Of a stretch of DNA of 64,000 bases, positions 1-9,352 are shown in pieces (the first letter of the stretch is position 1; each line of letters starts with the position of its first letter). Origin of the DNA: Enterococcus gallinarum NBRC 100675 (GTDB lineage: Bacteria > Bacillota > Bacilli > Lactobacillales > Enterococcaceae); assembly GCF_001544275.1 (NCBI RefSeq), contig NZ_BCQE01000004.1, positions 62,001 through 126,000 on the forward strand, in the 5' to 3' direction. The notes below the pieces were generated by a model, which saw only the letters and a program-made list of their open reading frames with translations, made no database searches and was not told the origin of the DNA. The position numbers and the translations under genes are program-made.

Positions 1-52
1 TGTCTGCAGGCAAGTCCCATTCGAAGCCTTGCAATATCACTTCATTCTTCAT
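1..52 (-). CDS. 5' end of a probable alpha-amylase (partial)
   Basis: Only the first 17 codons lie in the window, reading MKNEVILQGFEWDLPAD from an ATG with a strong AAGGGGGG ribosome site just upstream. The 'Q-x-FEW-x-LP' start is typical of cytoplasmic GH13 alpha-amylases of Firmicutes, which hydrolyse alpha-1,4-glucans. The gene runs divergently from the fructose operon, so the 200-bp gap between them must hold both promoters. The call rests on this short N-terminus alone; the rest of the gene is outside the window. Confidence 0.5.
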   Translation of the reverse strand, partial: MKNEVILQGFEWDLPAD

Positions 53-128
53 ATAATTCCCCCCTTAAAATAATTAAGCCAAAGAATAGCCATTCTTGTC
101 AAACATTAACCCATTTCGATCCTTTTTT

Positions 129-233
129 GAATGATTTGCCGACCGTTTTTGACCGTTTAAGAATGTATTACCCTTACATTTTGACTGATTTTAACCGATT
201 ATGATTGATTATGACTGTTTTATGTGCTATCAT
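129..233 (+). promoter_or_regulatory. fructose operon promoter with 10-bp-spaced operator repeats
   Basis: Copies of a TGAYYGNTTW-like box follow each other at exact 10-bp steps: atgattt at about 131, gaccgttttt at 141, gaccgtttaa at 151, then gactgatttt at 183, aaccgattat at 193, gattgattat at 203 and gactgtttta at 213. A promoter fits inside the second block: -35 TTGATT (205-210), 17-bp spacer, -10 TATCAT (228-233). DeoR-family FruR repressors bind tandem direct repeats of this kind, so these are probably FruR sites for autoregulation. The binding itself is inferred. Confidence 0.65.
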
Positions 234-255
234 AACAATTGAAGAGGTGATGTAA

Positions 256-1011
256 ATGCTTACAGAAGAGCGTCATCAAAGGATTTTAGCCCTTTTAGAA
301 GAAACGGATATCGTGAAAGTCAGCGAATTGATCCATCAATTACAAGCATCTGAGTCCACTATCCGTCGCGATTTACAAGAACTTGAAGCACAGGGAGTTT
401 TGGTCCGAATCCATGGAGGAGCCAAAAAGATCCAGCACCTTGGATTTGAACCCAATATGAAAGAAAAAACGCAAAAGTTCCAAGTAGAGAAACAAAAAAT
501 TGCCCAATATGCCGTCTCATTGATCAAAAAGGATGAGGTCATTTACTTGGATGCTGGAACCACAACTTTAGAAATGATCCCTTTCTTGTCATCGATCTCA
601 AATGTGAAGGTTGTAACCAACTCTGTCAAACATGCGGCATTACTGATCGATCAAGGAATCGAGACATTGATTTTGGGAGGAACGATCAAAATCAGTACGA
701 ACGCTGTCTTGGGGAGCGGTGCCAGTGAGCAATTGCGAAAACTGCGCTTCAATCGCTGTTTTATTGGAATGAATGGTGCCCATGTAGATGCAGGATTTAC
801 GACTCCAGATCCTGAAGAAGCAATGATCAAAAAAATCGCGCTTGAAAATAGTCAAAAAGCTTATGTATTACTGGATCATTCTAAATTTCAACAAACTACT
901 TTTGCTCAAGTTGCTGCCATTGAAGACGCAGAGATTATCACAGACTTCTGTCCGAAAAACTATGCGGCTAAATTTCGAACACAAACAACTATTATGGAGG
1001 TATCCGAATGA
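256..1011 (+). CDS. fruR: DeoR-family transcriptional repressor of the fructose operon
   Basis: A 251-residue DeoR/GlpR-type regulator. The N-terminal winged helix-turn-helix (residues 1-58) carries the family signature with ESTIRRDLQELE as recognition helix. The C-terminal sugar-phosphate sensing domain (about 75-235) includes the ISOCOT-like segment LDAGTTTLEMI near residue 100. In such operons the protein represses its own transcription and is relieved by fructose-1-phosphate. The ATG follows GAAGAGGTGATG. It is the first gene of a three-gene operon and overlaps fruK by 4 bp (ATGA), so translation is probably coupled. Promoter repeats upstream support autoregulation. Identity as FruR rather than another DeoR member rests on the neighbours. 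Confidence 0.9.
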   Translation: MLTEERHQRILALLEETDIVKVSELIHQLQASESTIRRDLQELEAQGVLVRIHGGAKKIQHLGFEPNMKEKTQKFQVEKQKIAQYAVSLIKKDEVIYLDAGTTTLEMIPFLSSISNVKVVTNSVKHAALLIDQGIETLILGGTIKISTNAVLGSGASEQLRKLRFNRCFIGMNGAHVDAGFTTPDPEEAMIKKIALENSQKAYVLLDHSKFQQTTFAQVAAIEDAEIITDFCPKNYAAKFRTQTTIMEVSE

Positions 1012-1922
1012 TTTATACTGTCACACTCAACCCATCAATTGACTATATTGTCCACGTCGAAGACTTGCAATTGGGCGAACTTAATCGAATGAAGCAAGAC
1101 TTTAAACTTCCTGGCGGCAAAGGAATCAATGTTTCCCGTATTTTACAGCGGATCCAGATCCCTTCCACTGCACTTGGATTTATTGGCGGATTCACTGGAC
1201 GTTTCATTGAAGACTGGCTAATCAACGAAAGAATCACGACCGATTTCACACAAGTCTCTGCCGATACAAGGATCAATATTAAATTAAAATCTGGCGAAGA
1301 AACTGAAATCAACGGATTAGGGCCTACAATCTCAAAGGATGAAAGTCAGCAATTGAAAGACAAACTGTCTTCTCTTACCAAGGAAGATATCGTCATTTTT
1401 TCTGGTAGCAAACCGAATGGACTGACGGCTGACTACTATCAAGAGTTGATCGCCATCATCAAAGAAGCTGGAGCCGAGTTCGTCATTGACACAACGGGTC
1501 CAGAGTTGTTCGCAGCATTACCCGACCAACCGTTGCTGATCAAACCCAACAATCATGAATTAGCGGAATTGTATCAAACAACATTCCACTCCTTCGAAGA
1601 TATTTTACCTTATGGACAAAAATTAATCGCCGATGGCGCCAAGAATGTCATTGTCTCCCTTGGCGGCGACGGAGCCATTTTCTTTACTGGAAACGAAATC
1701 TACCGCTCGAATGTTCTGAAGCGTCCACTGAAAAACTCTGTTGGAGCTGGCGACTCAATGATTGCTGGTTTTATCGGACAATATACAGCAACAAAAAATG
1801 CACTGGAAGCCTTTAAATGGGGAGTTGCTTGCGGCAGCGCTACTGCTTTTTCAGATGATTTAGCCACATCAGCATTTATTCAAGAATTATTGCCAGAAGT
1901 TGTTATTGAAAAGATACTTTGA
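1008..1922 (+). CDS. fruK: 1-phosphofructokinase
   Basis: A 304-residue PfkB-family sugar kinase that converts fructose-1-phosphate to fructose-1,6-bisphosphate with ATP, feeding fructose into glycolysis. It starts MIYTVTLNPSIDYIVHV, the typical FruK/LacC opening, has the substrate-binding segment PGGKGINVSR near residue 36, and carries the second PfkB signature KNSVGAGDSMIAGF around residue 245, whose Asp in GAGDS is the catalytic base. Full family length. The start codon overlaps the fruR stop. The product of the downstream FruA permease is its substrate, so position and function agree. Confidence 0.95.
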   Translation: MIYTVTLNPSIDYIVHVEDLQLGELNRMKQDFKLPGGKGINVSRILQRIQIPSTALGFIGGFTGRFIEDWLINERITTDFTQVSADTRINIKLKSGEETEINGLGPTISKDESQQLKDKLSSLTKEDIVIFSGSKPNGLTADYYQELIAIIKEAGAEFVIDTTGPELFAALPDQPLLIKPNNHELAELYQTTFHSFEDILPYGQKLIADGAKNVIVSLGGDGAIFFTGNEIYRSNVLKRPLKNSVGAGDSMIAGFIGQYTATKNALEAFKWGVACGSATAFSDDLATSAFIQELLPEVVIEKIL

Positions 1923-1944
1923 CTTAACATAAGGAGGATAAACA

Positions 1945-3849
1945 ATGAAAATCAACGATTTACTCTTAAAAGATGCCATGATCATGGACCTTCAAGCAAC
2001 GGATAAAAAAGGTGCGATTGACGAAATGGTTGCCAAACTTTATGAAGTTGGCCGCATTTCAGATATTGCTGTCTACAAAGAAGGGATTCTGGCTCGCGAA
2101 GCCCAAACATCAACCGGTCTTGGCGACGGTATCGCAATGCCTCATGCGAAAAATCAAGCAGTCAATGAAGCGACTGTTTTATTTGCTAAAAGTAAAACCG
2201 GTGTGGATTATGAGGCACTGGATGGTCAACCTACTTACCTCTTCTTCATGATTGCTGCTCCTGAAGGGGCTAATGATACCCATTTACAAGCCTTAGCTGC
2301 TCTTTCCCGCTTGTTGATTGATCCAGAATTTGTTGAGAAATTAAAGAAAGCACCAACTGCGGATGCAGTCCAACAACTATTTGCTGAAGCAGAAGTACAA
2401 AAAGAAGAACAGACAGATGTCACAACTACAGAATCAGTGAGTGATCGCCCGTATATCGTTGCTGTTACAGCCTGTCCAACGGGAATTGCTCATACTTACA
2501 TGGCTGAAGATGCACTAAAGAAAAAAGCCAAAGAATTAGGCGTAGAAATCAAAGTTGAAACGAATGGTTCGGAAGGCATCAAAAATCGATTAACAGAAGA
2601 GGATATTGCACGAGCAGCTGGCGTCATTGTCGCTGCTGATAAAAAAGTCGAGATGGATCGTTTCAACGGCAAACATCTAGTGAATCGTCCTGTTAGTGAC
2701 GGGATTCGTAAGACGGAACAACTGATCAATGAAGCTTTAAGCGGTGATGCTTCTGTCTTTCACAGTAGCGGACAAACAGTTGCAGAAGAATCTTCTGCTG
2801 ATGGTACGTTTGGTCAACGAATTTATAAAGATTTGATGAATGGTGTTTCCCATATGTTGCCATTCGTTATTGCGGGCGGAATCATGATCGCTATTTCCTT
2901 TATGGTCGATCAATTCATGGGTGTTCCGCAAGACGCTTTAAATCAATTAGGTAGTTATAATCAACAAGCTGCTTGGTTCAATCAAATCGGTAATGCCGCT
3001 TTCGGATTCATGTTACCTGTCTTGGCTGGATTCATTGCATCGAGTATCAGTGATCGCCCAGGTTTGATCGTTGGTTTTGCTGCTGGCGCATTGGCAAACA
3101 GTGGTGGTGCAGGATTCCTTGGTGCACTGATTGGTGGATTTTTAGCAGGATATGTCATCAAATTCTTGCGCAATCTCTTCAAAGGTTTACCTAAGTCATT
3201 AGACGGAATCAAAACGATTCTCTTTTACCCTGTTTTTGGTTTGTTGATTACTGGGTTCCTCATGCTAATGATCAATGTCCCAATGAAAGCGATCAATGAC
3301 GGCTTAAACAGCTTTTTGACAGGATTGAGTGGAACAAATGCCGCTTTACTAGGTGCTCTGTTGGCAGCTATGATGGCAGCCGATCTAGGTGGTCCAATCA
3401 ACAAAGCTGCCTATGTGTTCGGTACAGCAACACTTGCCACAACAGTTGCCGAAGGTGGTAGTGTCGTAATGGCCTCAGTCATGGCTGGTGGAATGGTGCC
3501 GCCATTGGCAATCTTTATCGCAACAGTTTTATTCAAAAATAAATTCACTAAAGATCAAAAAGAAGCAGGTTTGACGAATATCGTGATGGGCTTATCTTTT
3601 GTTACTGAAGGTGCGATTCCTTTTGCAGCAGCTGATCCTCTTCGGGCCATTCCAAGTTTCGTGATTGGTTCTGCTTTAACTGGTGCCCTAGTCGGTGCAT
3701 TCAATATTCAATTGATGGCTCCTCACGGCGGGATCTTTGTAGTCCTTTTACTATCAAAACCATTATTATTCCTATTGTTCATATTAATTGGTGCGATCGT
3801 TTCAGGAATCATCTTCGGGTTGTTAAAAAAAGAAGTAACTACCGCTTAA
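1945..3849 (+). CDS. fruA: PTS fructose transporter, fused EIIA-EIIB-EIIC
   Basis: A 634-residue single-chain phosphotransferase permease that takes up fructose and phosphorylates it to fructose-1-phosphate. EIIA (about 1-145) has the phosphorylated His67 in AMPHAKN. EIIB (about 168-265) has the phosphocysteine Cys177 in VTACPTGIAHTYMA. EIIC (about 285-630) is the multi-spanning membrane channel, with GGPINKAAY and SFVTEGAIPFAAADP typical of fructose EIIC. The start follows AAGGAGGATAAACA. It closes the operon, followed by a terminator. Phosphate passes from HPr to His67, then Cys177, then sugar; this order is family knowledge. Confidence 0.96.
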   Translation: MKINDLLLKDAMIMDLQATDKKGAIDEMVAKLYEVGRISDIAVYKEGILAREAQTSTGLGDGIAMPHAKNQAVNEATVLFAKSKTGVDYEALDGQPTYLFFMIAAPEGANDTHLQALAALSRLLIDPEFVEKLKKAPTADAVQQLFAEAEVQKEEQTDVTTTESVSDRPYIVAVTACPTGIAHTYMAEDALKKKAKELGVEIKVETNGSEGIKNRLTEEDIARAAGVIVAADKKVEMDRFNGKHLVNRPVSDGIRKTEQLINEALSGDASVFHSSGQTVAEESSADGTFGQRIYKDLMNGVSHMLPFVIAGGIMIAISFMVDQFMGVPQDALNQLGSYNQQAAWFNQIGNAAFGFMLPVLAGFIASSISDRPGLIVGFAAGALANSGGAGFLGALIGGFLAGYVIKFLRNLFKGLPKSLDGIKTILFYPVFGLLITGFLMLMINVPMKAINDGLNSFLTGLSGTNAALLGALLAAMMAADLGGPINKAAYVFGTATLATTVAEGGSVVMASVMAGGMVPPLAIFIATVLFKNKFTKDQKEAGLTNIVMGLSFVTEGAIPFAAADPLRAIPSFVIGSALTGALVGAFNIQLMAPHGGIFVVLLLSKPLLFLLFILIGAIVSGIIFGLLKKEVTTA

Positions 3850-3887
3850 TACGTGTTGTGTGAAACAACTAGCGTCTCCTATGCAAA

Positions 3888-3924
3888 AAACTCCAGTGTG
3901 TTTGAAACACACTGGAGTTTTTTT
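3888..3924 (+). terminator. intrinsic terminator of the fruRKA operon
   Basis: A perfect hairpin with 12-13 bp arms (ctccagtgtgtt / aacacactggag), a three-base loop and a run of seven Ts. It sits about 40 bp after the fruA stop. An A-run on the other side lets it serve the converging gene too. Confidence 0.92.
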
Positions 3925-3965
3925 GCGAGGATCATTCAACTTTCTTGTCTTCGCTATTTTATGCG

Positions 3966-5297
3966 CTATTTATTTCCGGAAATGGATTGGTGTTCAGCTA
4001 AGCGTTCCATATTCATAAAGTAGACCCGCAAGCGATGGGTTTCTTTTTTTAGATTGACCCAGGTATATTTTTTGCTGCGATGCAAAAAACCAAAGCGAAC
4101 ATCTGACATACGATCTTTCAATTCGTCGATAGGTATATCTGTCATCGCCTCTTGCGGTAAATAGAACTGCAAACAGACGGTGTATTCTTCAAAATGTTCC
4201 GTAGTGTAATCCGCCTCTAAATGACTGCGAATATAAAATTCATAAGCATCTAAGCCATTATCGAGCGTTAACTGGGGTTTTAAGACAATGTAATCCATCA
4301 TCCGCATGCCTTCTTGGTCAATCCAAGGGAAATAAGCCTGTGCATTCAACAATCCCCTCACCCGACGTTCTTGGTAAATCTCACGAACTAAATCAAAGTT
4401 CCGAGTGATAAAATGGGTCGCTTTGCGTTTGACTGTGGGCTGTAAACGATCATTTTGATATTGGATCGTTTGGATCAACTGATGGCCAAACGCGTATTCA
4501 ATAAACGGTTCTCGCAAAATCCCTACTCCGTTATCCCAAGTAAGTTGATCCACGCCGATTTGGTCCCGAAACAAACGTTGATAAGAAAGGTTGGCAGGAT
4601 GATCCCATTGAAACGGATCACGGTAAAGCTCCACCATGACAACCCCTTCCTCCATCGTTTGGATTTGTTCTACTTGTTGGGCATCTTTGATAATCACTAA
4701 CGGCAACACTCGCTCATAGTACTCTGAGAAATACATGCGCCAACAGGAAGTTAAACAAAATCCATTATAAAAAACATCATAGCCGGCAAATTGATTGCAA
4801 TCGATCACGATTTCTTTGGCATGGTTTTTTCGCTTTGGTAATTCAGCGATTTCTTCTGGTTTCTGAAAGTTATAGCGTTTCTCTACACTTTCGACATTAT
4901 GATTGAGGAATTCATCATAAGCTCGAATATAACTAAAGAGACCGCCTTGTTCCATTGTGGTCTTTATATAACTCAGTAATAGTTCTCGCGATCCCTGAAA
5001 AACATCAAATGTAAAAAGATGTCGTTGCAGTACGGCTTCTTGGACAACGTGTATACTGGATTCATTTTGTCCATCGGTTAAAATCAGTTCAAAATTGACC
5101 TCATCAATACTTCCCTCCAGCAATGAGCGTACTCCAGCGATATCATAGGAATGGATTTCCTTTTGATTTAAATAGTAGCTGGTGGGGGTAAAGGAAAGAC
5201 GGACCAAAGCGAACCAGTTGGCTATTTGTTCACGCATCACGTTATCTGAGAGTTGTGCCGATTGAATAAAGGCATAGATTTTCTTCGTTTTGATCAT
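3966..5297 (-). CDS. uncharacterised 443-residue protein
   Basis: Not recognised. It is a soluble-looking protein with no signal peptide or membrane segment, rich in aromatic and acidic residues (for example YYLNQKEIHSYD, FYNGFCLTSCWRMYF, RDPFQWDHPAN). The ATG chosen has GAGGTGA six bases upstream; an in-frame GTG three codons earlier overlaps that ribosome site and is less likely. It is transcribed alone, convergent with fruA and divergent from the small SPJ_0845-like gene. No nucleotide-binding loop, metal site or helix-turn-helix could be picked out. Base composition matches its neighbours, so it looks like ordinary chromosome. Confidence 0.7.
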   Translation of the reverse strand: MIKTKKIYAFIQSAQLSDNVMREQIANWFALVRLSFTPTSYYLNQKEIHSYDIAGVRSLLEGSIDEVNFELILTDGQNESSIHVVQEAVLQRHLFTFDVFQGSRELLLSYIKTTMEQGGLFSYIRAYDEFLNHNVESVEKRYNFQKPEEIAELPKRKNHAKEIVIDCNQFAGYDVFYNGFCLTSCWRMYFSEYYERVLPLVIIKDAQQVEQIQTMEEGVVMVELYRDPFQWDHPANLSYQRLFRDQIGVDQLTWDNGVGILREPFIEYAFGHQLIQTIQYQNDRLQPTVKRKATHFITRNFDLVREIYQERRVRGLLNAQAYFPWIDQEGMRMMDYIVLKPQLTLDNGLDAYEFYIRSHLEADYTTEHFEEYTVCLQFYLPQEAMTDIPIDELKDRMSDVRFGFLHRSKKYTWVNLKKETHRLRVYFMNMERLAEHQSISGNK

Positions 5298-5428
5298 CTT
5301 TCTCACCTCTTTATGTACTTCTTATTTTATTATAGTAAAGGGATTCATGATTGAACACTATTTCGCTTACTTTTCAGATGAAAAACTTTGGTTTTCATGG
5401 TAAACTAGAGGCGCTTGGAGGTGGGAAT

Positions 5429-5611
5429 ATGGGATTAAAATTCCAACGTGAAGATTCTCTTGATAAAATGTTCGATGAGTTTGCTATTCTTCCCGACAAT
5501 GACAAAAAAGAAAACAAACCCGACATCGAACGCTTCTTGAATGCGCAAGAAGATAAAGAAGAAACTGAAAAAAATACGGATCTTAAAAAACAAACAAAAA
5601 AAACATCTTAA
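5429..5611 (+). CDS. small acidic protein, SPJ_0845-like
   Basis: A 60-residue, highly charged protein starting MGLKFQREDSLDKMFDEFA and ending in a Lys/Glu/Thr-rich tail. The start resembles small streptococcal/enterococcal proteins named SPJ_0845 family, whose role is unknown. The ATG has GGAGGTGGGAAT just upstream; an in-frame ATG 26 codons earlier lacks such a site and would add unrelated sequence. The stop codon lies inside the following hairpin. Single-gene unit, convergent with engB. Confidence 0.72.
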   Translation: MGLKFQREDSLDKMFDEFAILPDNDKKENKPDIERFLNAQEDKEETEKNTDLKKQTKKTS

Positions 5612-5624
5612 TCGATGTTTTTTT
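5596..5624. terminator. short bidirectional terminator
   Basis: AAACATC and GATGTTT arms around a six-base loop, with A-runs on the left and T-runs on the right. It can end the small gene on the + strand and engB on the - strand. The hairpin includes the stop codon of the small gene. Confidence 0.6.
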
Positions 5625-5725
5625 GTTTGCACAGAATTTTTCTGATAAAAGATGTTCCGGAGCAAACTTTCTCCGTTTATTTTCTAGTCCTGAGAGATTG
5701 CCCCATTCATCTTACATCTTATCTA

Positions 5726-6313
5726 TTATTGCTTGATGGCCGCTTCTATCGCTTGCCAAGCTTCTTCTTTCCCTTGTTTAGTGATGGAAGAAAAAAGAAT
5801 GAAGGTGTCTGCTGGATCAAATTCCAGTGCTTTTTTGATCACACTTTCATGCTTGTTCCATTTTCCGCGAGGAATCTTGTCTGCTTTTGTGGCCACCACG
5901 ATTACTGGAATCTCATAATATTTCAAAAACTGATACATTTGAATATCTTCCTGAGAAGGCGCATGGCGCAGATCCACTAGTGAAACCACTGCCCGCAGCT
6001 GCTGTCTCTCTGCAAGATACGTCTCGATCATCTTCCCCCACTTTGCCCGCTCCGTTTTTGAAACTTTTGCATAGCCATATCCTGGCACATCCACAAAATG
6101 CAAGGTATTTTCAATCAAGTAAAAATTCAATGTTTGGGTCTTACCAGGTTTTGAAGACGTTCGCGCTAAATTTTTTCGATTAATCAATGTATTGATAAAG
6201 GAAGACTTCCCAACATTGGAACGACCCGCTAACGCGATTTCCGGTAAATGCGTATCCGGATATTGTGCCGGTGAAACAGCACTGATCACAATTTCTGCAT
6301 CATGTACTTTCAT
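5726..6313 (-). CDS. engB: ribosome biogenesis GTPase EngB/YsxC (YihA family)
   Basis: A 195-residue GTPase needed for assembly of the large ribosomal subunit. The G motifs are in order: G1 GRSNVGKSS near residue 30, G2 in [13 protein letters not shown]3 DVPGYGYAK near residue 75, G4 TKADK near residue 142. Length is normal for the family. The start codon has AGAAGGGAG upstream. It lies directly downstream of clpX in the same orientation, an order common in Firmicutes, though a hairpin in the gap may reduce read-through. Confidence 0.95.
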   Translation of the reverse strand: MKVHDAEIVISAVSPAQYPDTHLPEIALAGRSNVGKSSFINTLINRKNLARTSSKPGKTQTLNFYLIENTLHFVDVPGYGYAKVSKTERAKWGKMIETYLAERQQLRAVVSLVDLRHAPSQEDIQMYQFLKYYEIPVIVVATKADKIPRGKWNKHESVIKKALEFDPADTFILFSSITKQGKEEAWQAIEAAIKQ

Positions 6314-6349
6314 CTGCTCGCTCCCTTCTAATAAAATCTCATATGCTTT

Positions 6350-6387
6350 CAGAAAGAAAGTCGGATAGTTTGATGACTATCCGACTT
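6350..6387 (-). terminator. hairpin between clpX and engB
   Basis: A perfect 11-bp stem (aagtcggatag / ctatccgactt) with an eight-base loop starts 8 bp after the clpX stop. On the - strand it is followed by CTTTCTTTC, only moderately T-rich. It could be a terminator or a partial attenuator between the two genes. Confidence 0.65.
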
Positions 6388-6394
6388 ACTAAAA

Positions 6395-7639
6395 TCAAAC
6401 TGCTTTTTTTGTTTCTTCATTATAAATGATTGTCGGCTCACCGATTTCTTTGGCTGCATCTTCGGTAATGATGACTTTCTCAATCGACTCATCAGAAGGA
6501 ACATTGAACATCACGTCCATCATGATATTTTCGATAATCGAACGTAAACCACGAGCACCCGTATTGCGTTCGATCGCTTTATCCGCAATCGCGCGTAGCG
6601 CAGCTGGTTCAAACTCAAGCTCAGTATCGTCTAATGCTAACAGTTTTTGGTATTGTTTGACTAGCGCATTTTTCGGCTCTGTCAAAATACGGACCAAGTC
6701 ATCGGTCGTCAATTTGTCTAAAGCTGCCATAACCGGCAAACGGCCAATAAATTCTGGGATCAAGCCGAATTTCAACAAGTCTTCAGGAATGATATGTTGC
6801 ATGATGCTTTCATCTTCTGAGAACCGTTTGTTGTTCGTTCCAAAACCGATCGTTTTTTCACCCATCCGGTTTTTAACGATGGTATCAATCCCGTCAAATG
6901 CACCACCAACGATGAATAAAATATTCGTCGTATCGATTTGAATCATTTCTTGATGAGGATGCTTCCGTCCACCTTGAGGCGGTACACTTGCTTGTGTCCC
7001 TTCCAAGATCTTCAGCAACGCTTGTTGCACCCCTTCACCCGATACATCTCGCGTGATCGAAACATTTTCGCTTTTACGAGCGATTTTGTCGATTTCATCA
7101 ATATAAATGATACCCTTTTCTGCCATTTCAACGTTATAGTCCGCTGCTTGCAGAAGTTTCAGCAAAATATTTTCTACATCTTCTCCGACATATCCAGCTT
7201 CCGTCAAGCTGGTGGCATCGGCGATAGCAAATGGCACATTCAATGAACGGGCCAATGTTTGAGCAAGGAACGTCTTCCCAGAACCAGTTGGTCCAATTAG
7301 ACAAATATTGCTTTTTTGCAACTCAACGTCTTCTGCGGTCGGCTCAACGTTCACTCGTTTGTAATGATTGTAAACCGCTACAGCAAGTGTCTTTTTCGCA
7401 CGATCTTGTCCGATGACGTAATCATTTAATATATGCAGCAATTCTTGTGGTTTAGGTACCTCGGTAAATTCACGAATTGCTTCTTCGTAGAACTCTTCGT
7501 CAATGATCTCCTTGCACAAGTCGATACATTCATTACATATGTATACACCAGGACCGGCAACGATCTTCTTTACTTCCTCTTGCGTCTTCCCGCAAAAAGA
7601 ACAACGAACAGCGTCATTTCCATTTGTGTTGTCGTACAT
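6395..7639 (-). CDS. clpX: ATP-dependent Clp protease ATP-binding subunit ClpX
   Basis: The AAA+ unfoldase that feeds substrates to ClpP. The N-terminal zinc-binding domain shows CSFCGKTQ and CNECIDLC (four Cys). Walker A is GPTGSGKT near residue 118, Walker [11 protein letters not shown] near 178, and the ClpP-docking loop region contains IGFG. Full length at 414 residues. The ATG reading [13 protein letters not shown] is chosen because AAGGGGTGA lies at the right distance; an in-frame GTG three codons earlier overlaps it. Upstream is tig, a common pairing. No CtsR heptad repeat was seen in front. Confidence 0.97.
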   Translation of the reverse strand: MYDNTNGNDAVRCSFCGKTQEEVKKIVAGPGVYICNECIDLCKEIIDEEFYEEAIREFTEVPKPQELLHILNDYVIGQDRAKKTLAVAVYNHYKRVNVEPTAEDVELQKSNICLIGPTGSGKTFLAQTLARSLNVPFAIADATSLTEAGYVGEDVENILLKLLQAADYNVEMAEKGIIYIDEIDKIARKSENVSITRDVSGEGVQQALLKILEGTQASVPPQGGRKHPHQEMIQIDTTNILFIVGGAFDGIDTIVKNRMGEKTIGFGTNNKRFSEDESIMQHIIPEDLLKFGLIPEFIGRLPVMAALDKLTTDDLVRILTEPKNALVKQYQKLLALDDTELEFEPAALRAIADKAIERNTGARGLRSIIENIMMDVMFNVPSDESIEKVIITEDAAKEIGEPTIIYNEETKKAV

Positions 7640-7861
7640 ACTGTTCACCCCTTGATAAATTTCTAACCTGTAAAGGAGTGGAATTGGTTTTACTATCTTT
7701 ACAGTCTTTAATCATCTTATCATAACTCATTTGAAAGAAAAAGCTATTTCTCATGGCCGTTACGTTTTCTTAGCAATTGACCACGTCCACAAAATAAGGC
7801 AAGATCCTCCTGCTCAAAAAGACAAAGTAAGCAAAAAACGATCCTATGAAATATACACACC

Positions 7862-7922
7862 ATTGCTTTTTGATCAATCAAAAAGGGCAAACATCGGAAA
7901 AGACGTTTGCCGCTCTTTTGAT
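7862..7922 (-). terminator. terminator after tig
   Basis: On the - strand just after the tig stop: an imperfect GC-containing hairpin (gcaaac / gtttgc core with flanking aaaag/cttttt), followed by a second hairpin ctttttgat / atcaaaaag with a two-base loop. T-rich sequence lies on the downstream side. The rest of the clpX-tig gap (about 7640-7860) holds no gene I can support; a TATGATAAGATG stretch near 7715-7730 may be the clpX -10 region. Confidence 0.6.
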
Positions 7923-7927
7923 GAAAA

Positions 7928-9211
7928 TTAAGCTTCTTTCGCCGTACCAGTTACGATTTCAACGGCTTTCTTCATTGTGATGTCATGTTTCAACATATCT
8001 TCTGTCAAGACGCGTTTGATTTGATCAACAGGCATGTTGTAAGCTTCTGAAAGCTCTTGAATTTCTTTTTCGATGTCTTCTTCAGTTGCTTCCAAACCTT
8101 CTGCTTTTGCGATTGCTTCAATCACAAGGTTAGTTTTCACACGAGTTTCTGCTTCGCCTTCAAATTGTTGATGCAAGTCAGCTTCCGTTGAACCAGTCAA
8201 TTGATAGTACATTTCTGGTGAAATTCCTTGACGTTGCATGTTGTTCAAGAACTCATCCATTGAGCGGTGAACTTCGTCATGGACCATTGAATGTGGTAAT
8301 TCAACGATTTCCGCGTTTTCCACTGCTTGGCGAATCGCTGCTTCATCTTTTGCATCTTCAGCAGCTTTTTCTTTTGTTTCTGTCAATTCTTTGCGGTATT
8401 TTTCTTTTAGTTCAGCAAGTGTTTCAACGCTATCATCAACATCTTTCGCAAATTCATCATCTAATTCAGGCAATTCTTTTGCTTTGACTTCGTGAACAGT
8501 TACTTTAAAGACCGCATCTTTACCTGCTAGATCTTCTGCTTGATAATCTTCAGGGAAAGTGACGTTGACTTCTTTGCTTTCGCCAGCTTTCACTCCTACT
8601 AATTGATCTTCAAAACCTGGGATGAAAGAGTTAGAACCCAATTCTAATGAGTAGTTTTCGCCTTTGCCGCCTTCAAATGTTTCTTCACCTAAGAAACCTT
8701 CAAAGTCGATAACGACTGTATCGCCATTTTCAGCAGCTTCGTCTTCTTTGATGACTAACTCAGCTTGTGCTTCTTGTTCACGTTTGATGCGAGCATCTAC
8801 GTCTTCTTCTGTTACTTCACGATCTTGTTTTTCAACAGTCAACTCTTTGTAATCACCAAGTTTAACTTCTGGTTTCACAGTCACTTCTGCTTTGATCACC
8901 CAGTCTTGACCTTTTTCCATACTGTCAACATCGATTTTTGGTTGTGATACTGGATCAATACCAGCTTCTTTAACTGCTGCTTCATAAGCTTCTGGCAAGA
9001 CAGCATTCAATGCATCTTCATACAATGCTTCTTCTCCGTACATACGGTTAAACACTTGGCGAGATACTTTTCCTTTACGGAAGCCAGGTACGTTTAAGTT
9101 GCCTTTCACTTTATTAAATGCAGTCGTCAAGCCTTTTTGAATTTCAGCTTGCTCGATCGAAAATGTCAATACACCATCATTGGTGCCTGTTTTTTCCCAT
9201 TTTGCAGTCAT
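7928..9211 (-). CDS. tig: trigger factor (ribosome-bound chaperone, prolyl isomerase)
   Basis: A 427-residue chaperone that binds at the ribosome exit tunnel and shields nascent chains. The N-terminal ribosome-binding domain contains the GFRKGKVSR signature near residue 44. The central FKBP-type isomerase domain (about 160-245) contains [30 protein letters not shown] in two recognisable blocks. The C-terminal helical chaperone domain is Glu/Lys-rich. The start has GGAGGGAAATAA. Very acidic overall. Its own promoter is visible upstream. Confidence 0.97.
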   Translation of the reverse strand: MTAKWEKTGTNDGVLTFSIEQAEIQKGLTTAFNKVKGNLNVPGFRKGKVSRQVFNRMYGEEALYEDALNAVLPEAYEAAVKEAGIDPVSQPKIDVDSMEKGQDWVIKAEVTVKPEVKLGDYKELTVEKQDREVTEEDVDARIKREQEAQAELVIKEDEAAENGDTVVIDFEGFLGEETFEGGKGENYSLELGSNSFIPGFEDQLVGVKAGESKEVNVTFPEDYQAEDLAGKDAVFKVTVHEVKAKELPELDDEFAKDVDDSVETLAELKEKYRKELTETKEKAAEDAKDEAAIRQAVENAEIVELPHSMVHDEVHRSMDEFLNNMQRQGISPEMYYQLTGSTEADLHQQFEGEAETRVKTNLVIEAIAKAEGLEATEEDIEKEIQELSEAYNMPVDQIKRVLTEDMLKHDITMKKAVEIVTGTAKEA

Positions 9212-9272
9212 TTATTTCCCTCCGAATAACAATTATATTTTACATATGAAATAGTTTCATGCATACCTTTAA

Positions 9273-9301
9273 ATAGTACACTAACGTTCTTTAATTGTAA
9301 A
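9273..9301 (-). promoter_or_regulatory. tig promoter
   Basis: On the - strand, -35 TTTACA (9296-9301), 17-bp spacer, -10 TACTAT (9273-9278), about 60 bp before the tig start. Both boxes are one base from sigma-A consensus. Confidence 0.65.
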
Positions 9302-9352
9302 CATTTTACCTAGAAACTTCTCGTTTTTTTCTTGAGTGATCTGCTTTCAGAA

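Noticed and set aside
7731-7931. 66-residue + strand ORF in the clpX-tig gap
   Set aside because: No ribosome site, runs through the tig terminator, basic low-complexity content. Most likely non-coding.
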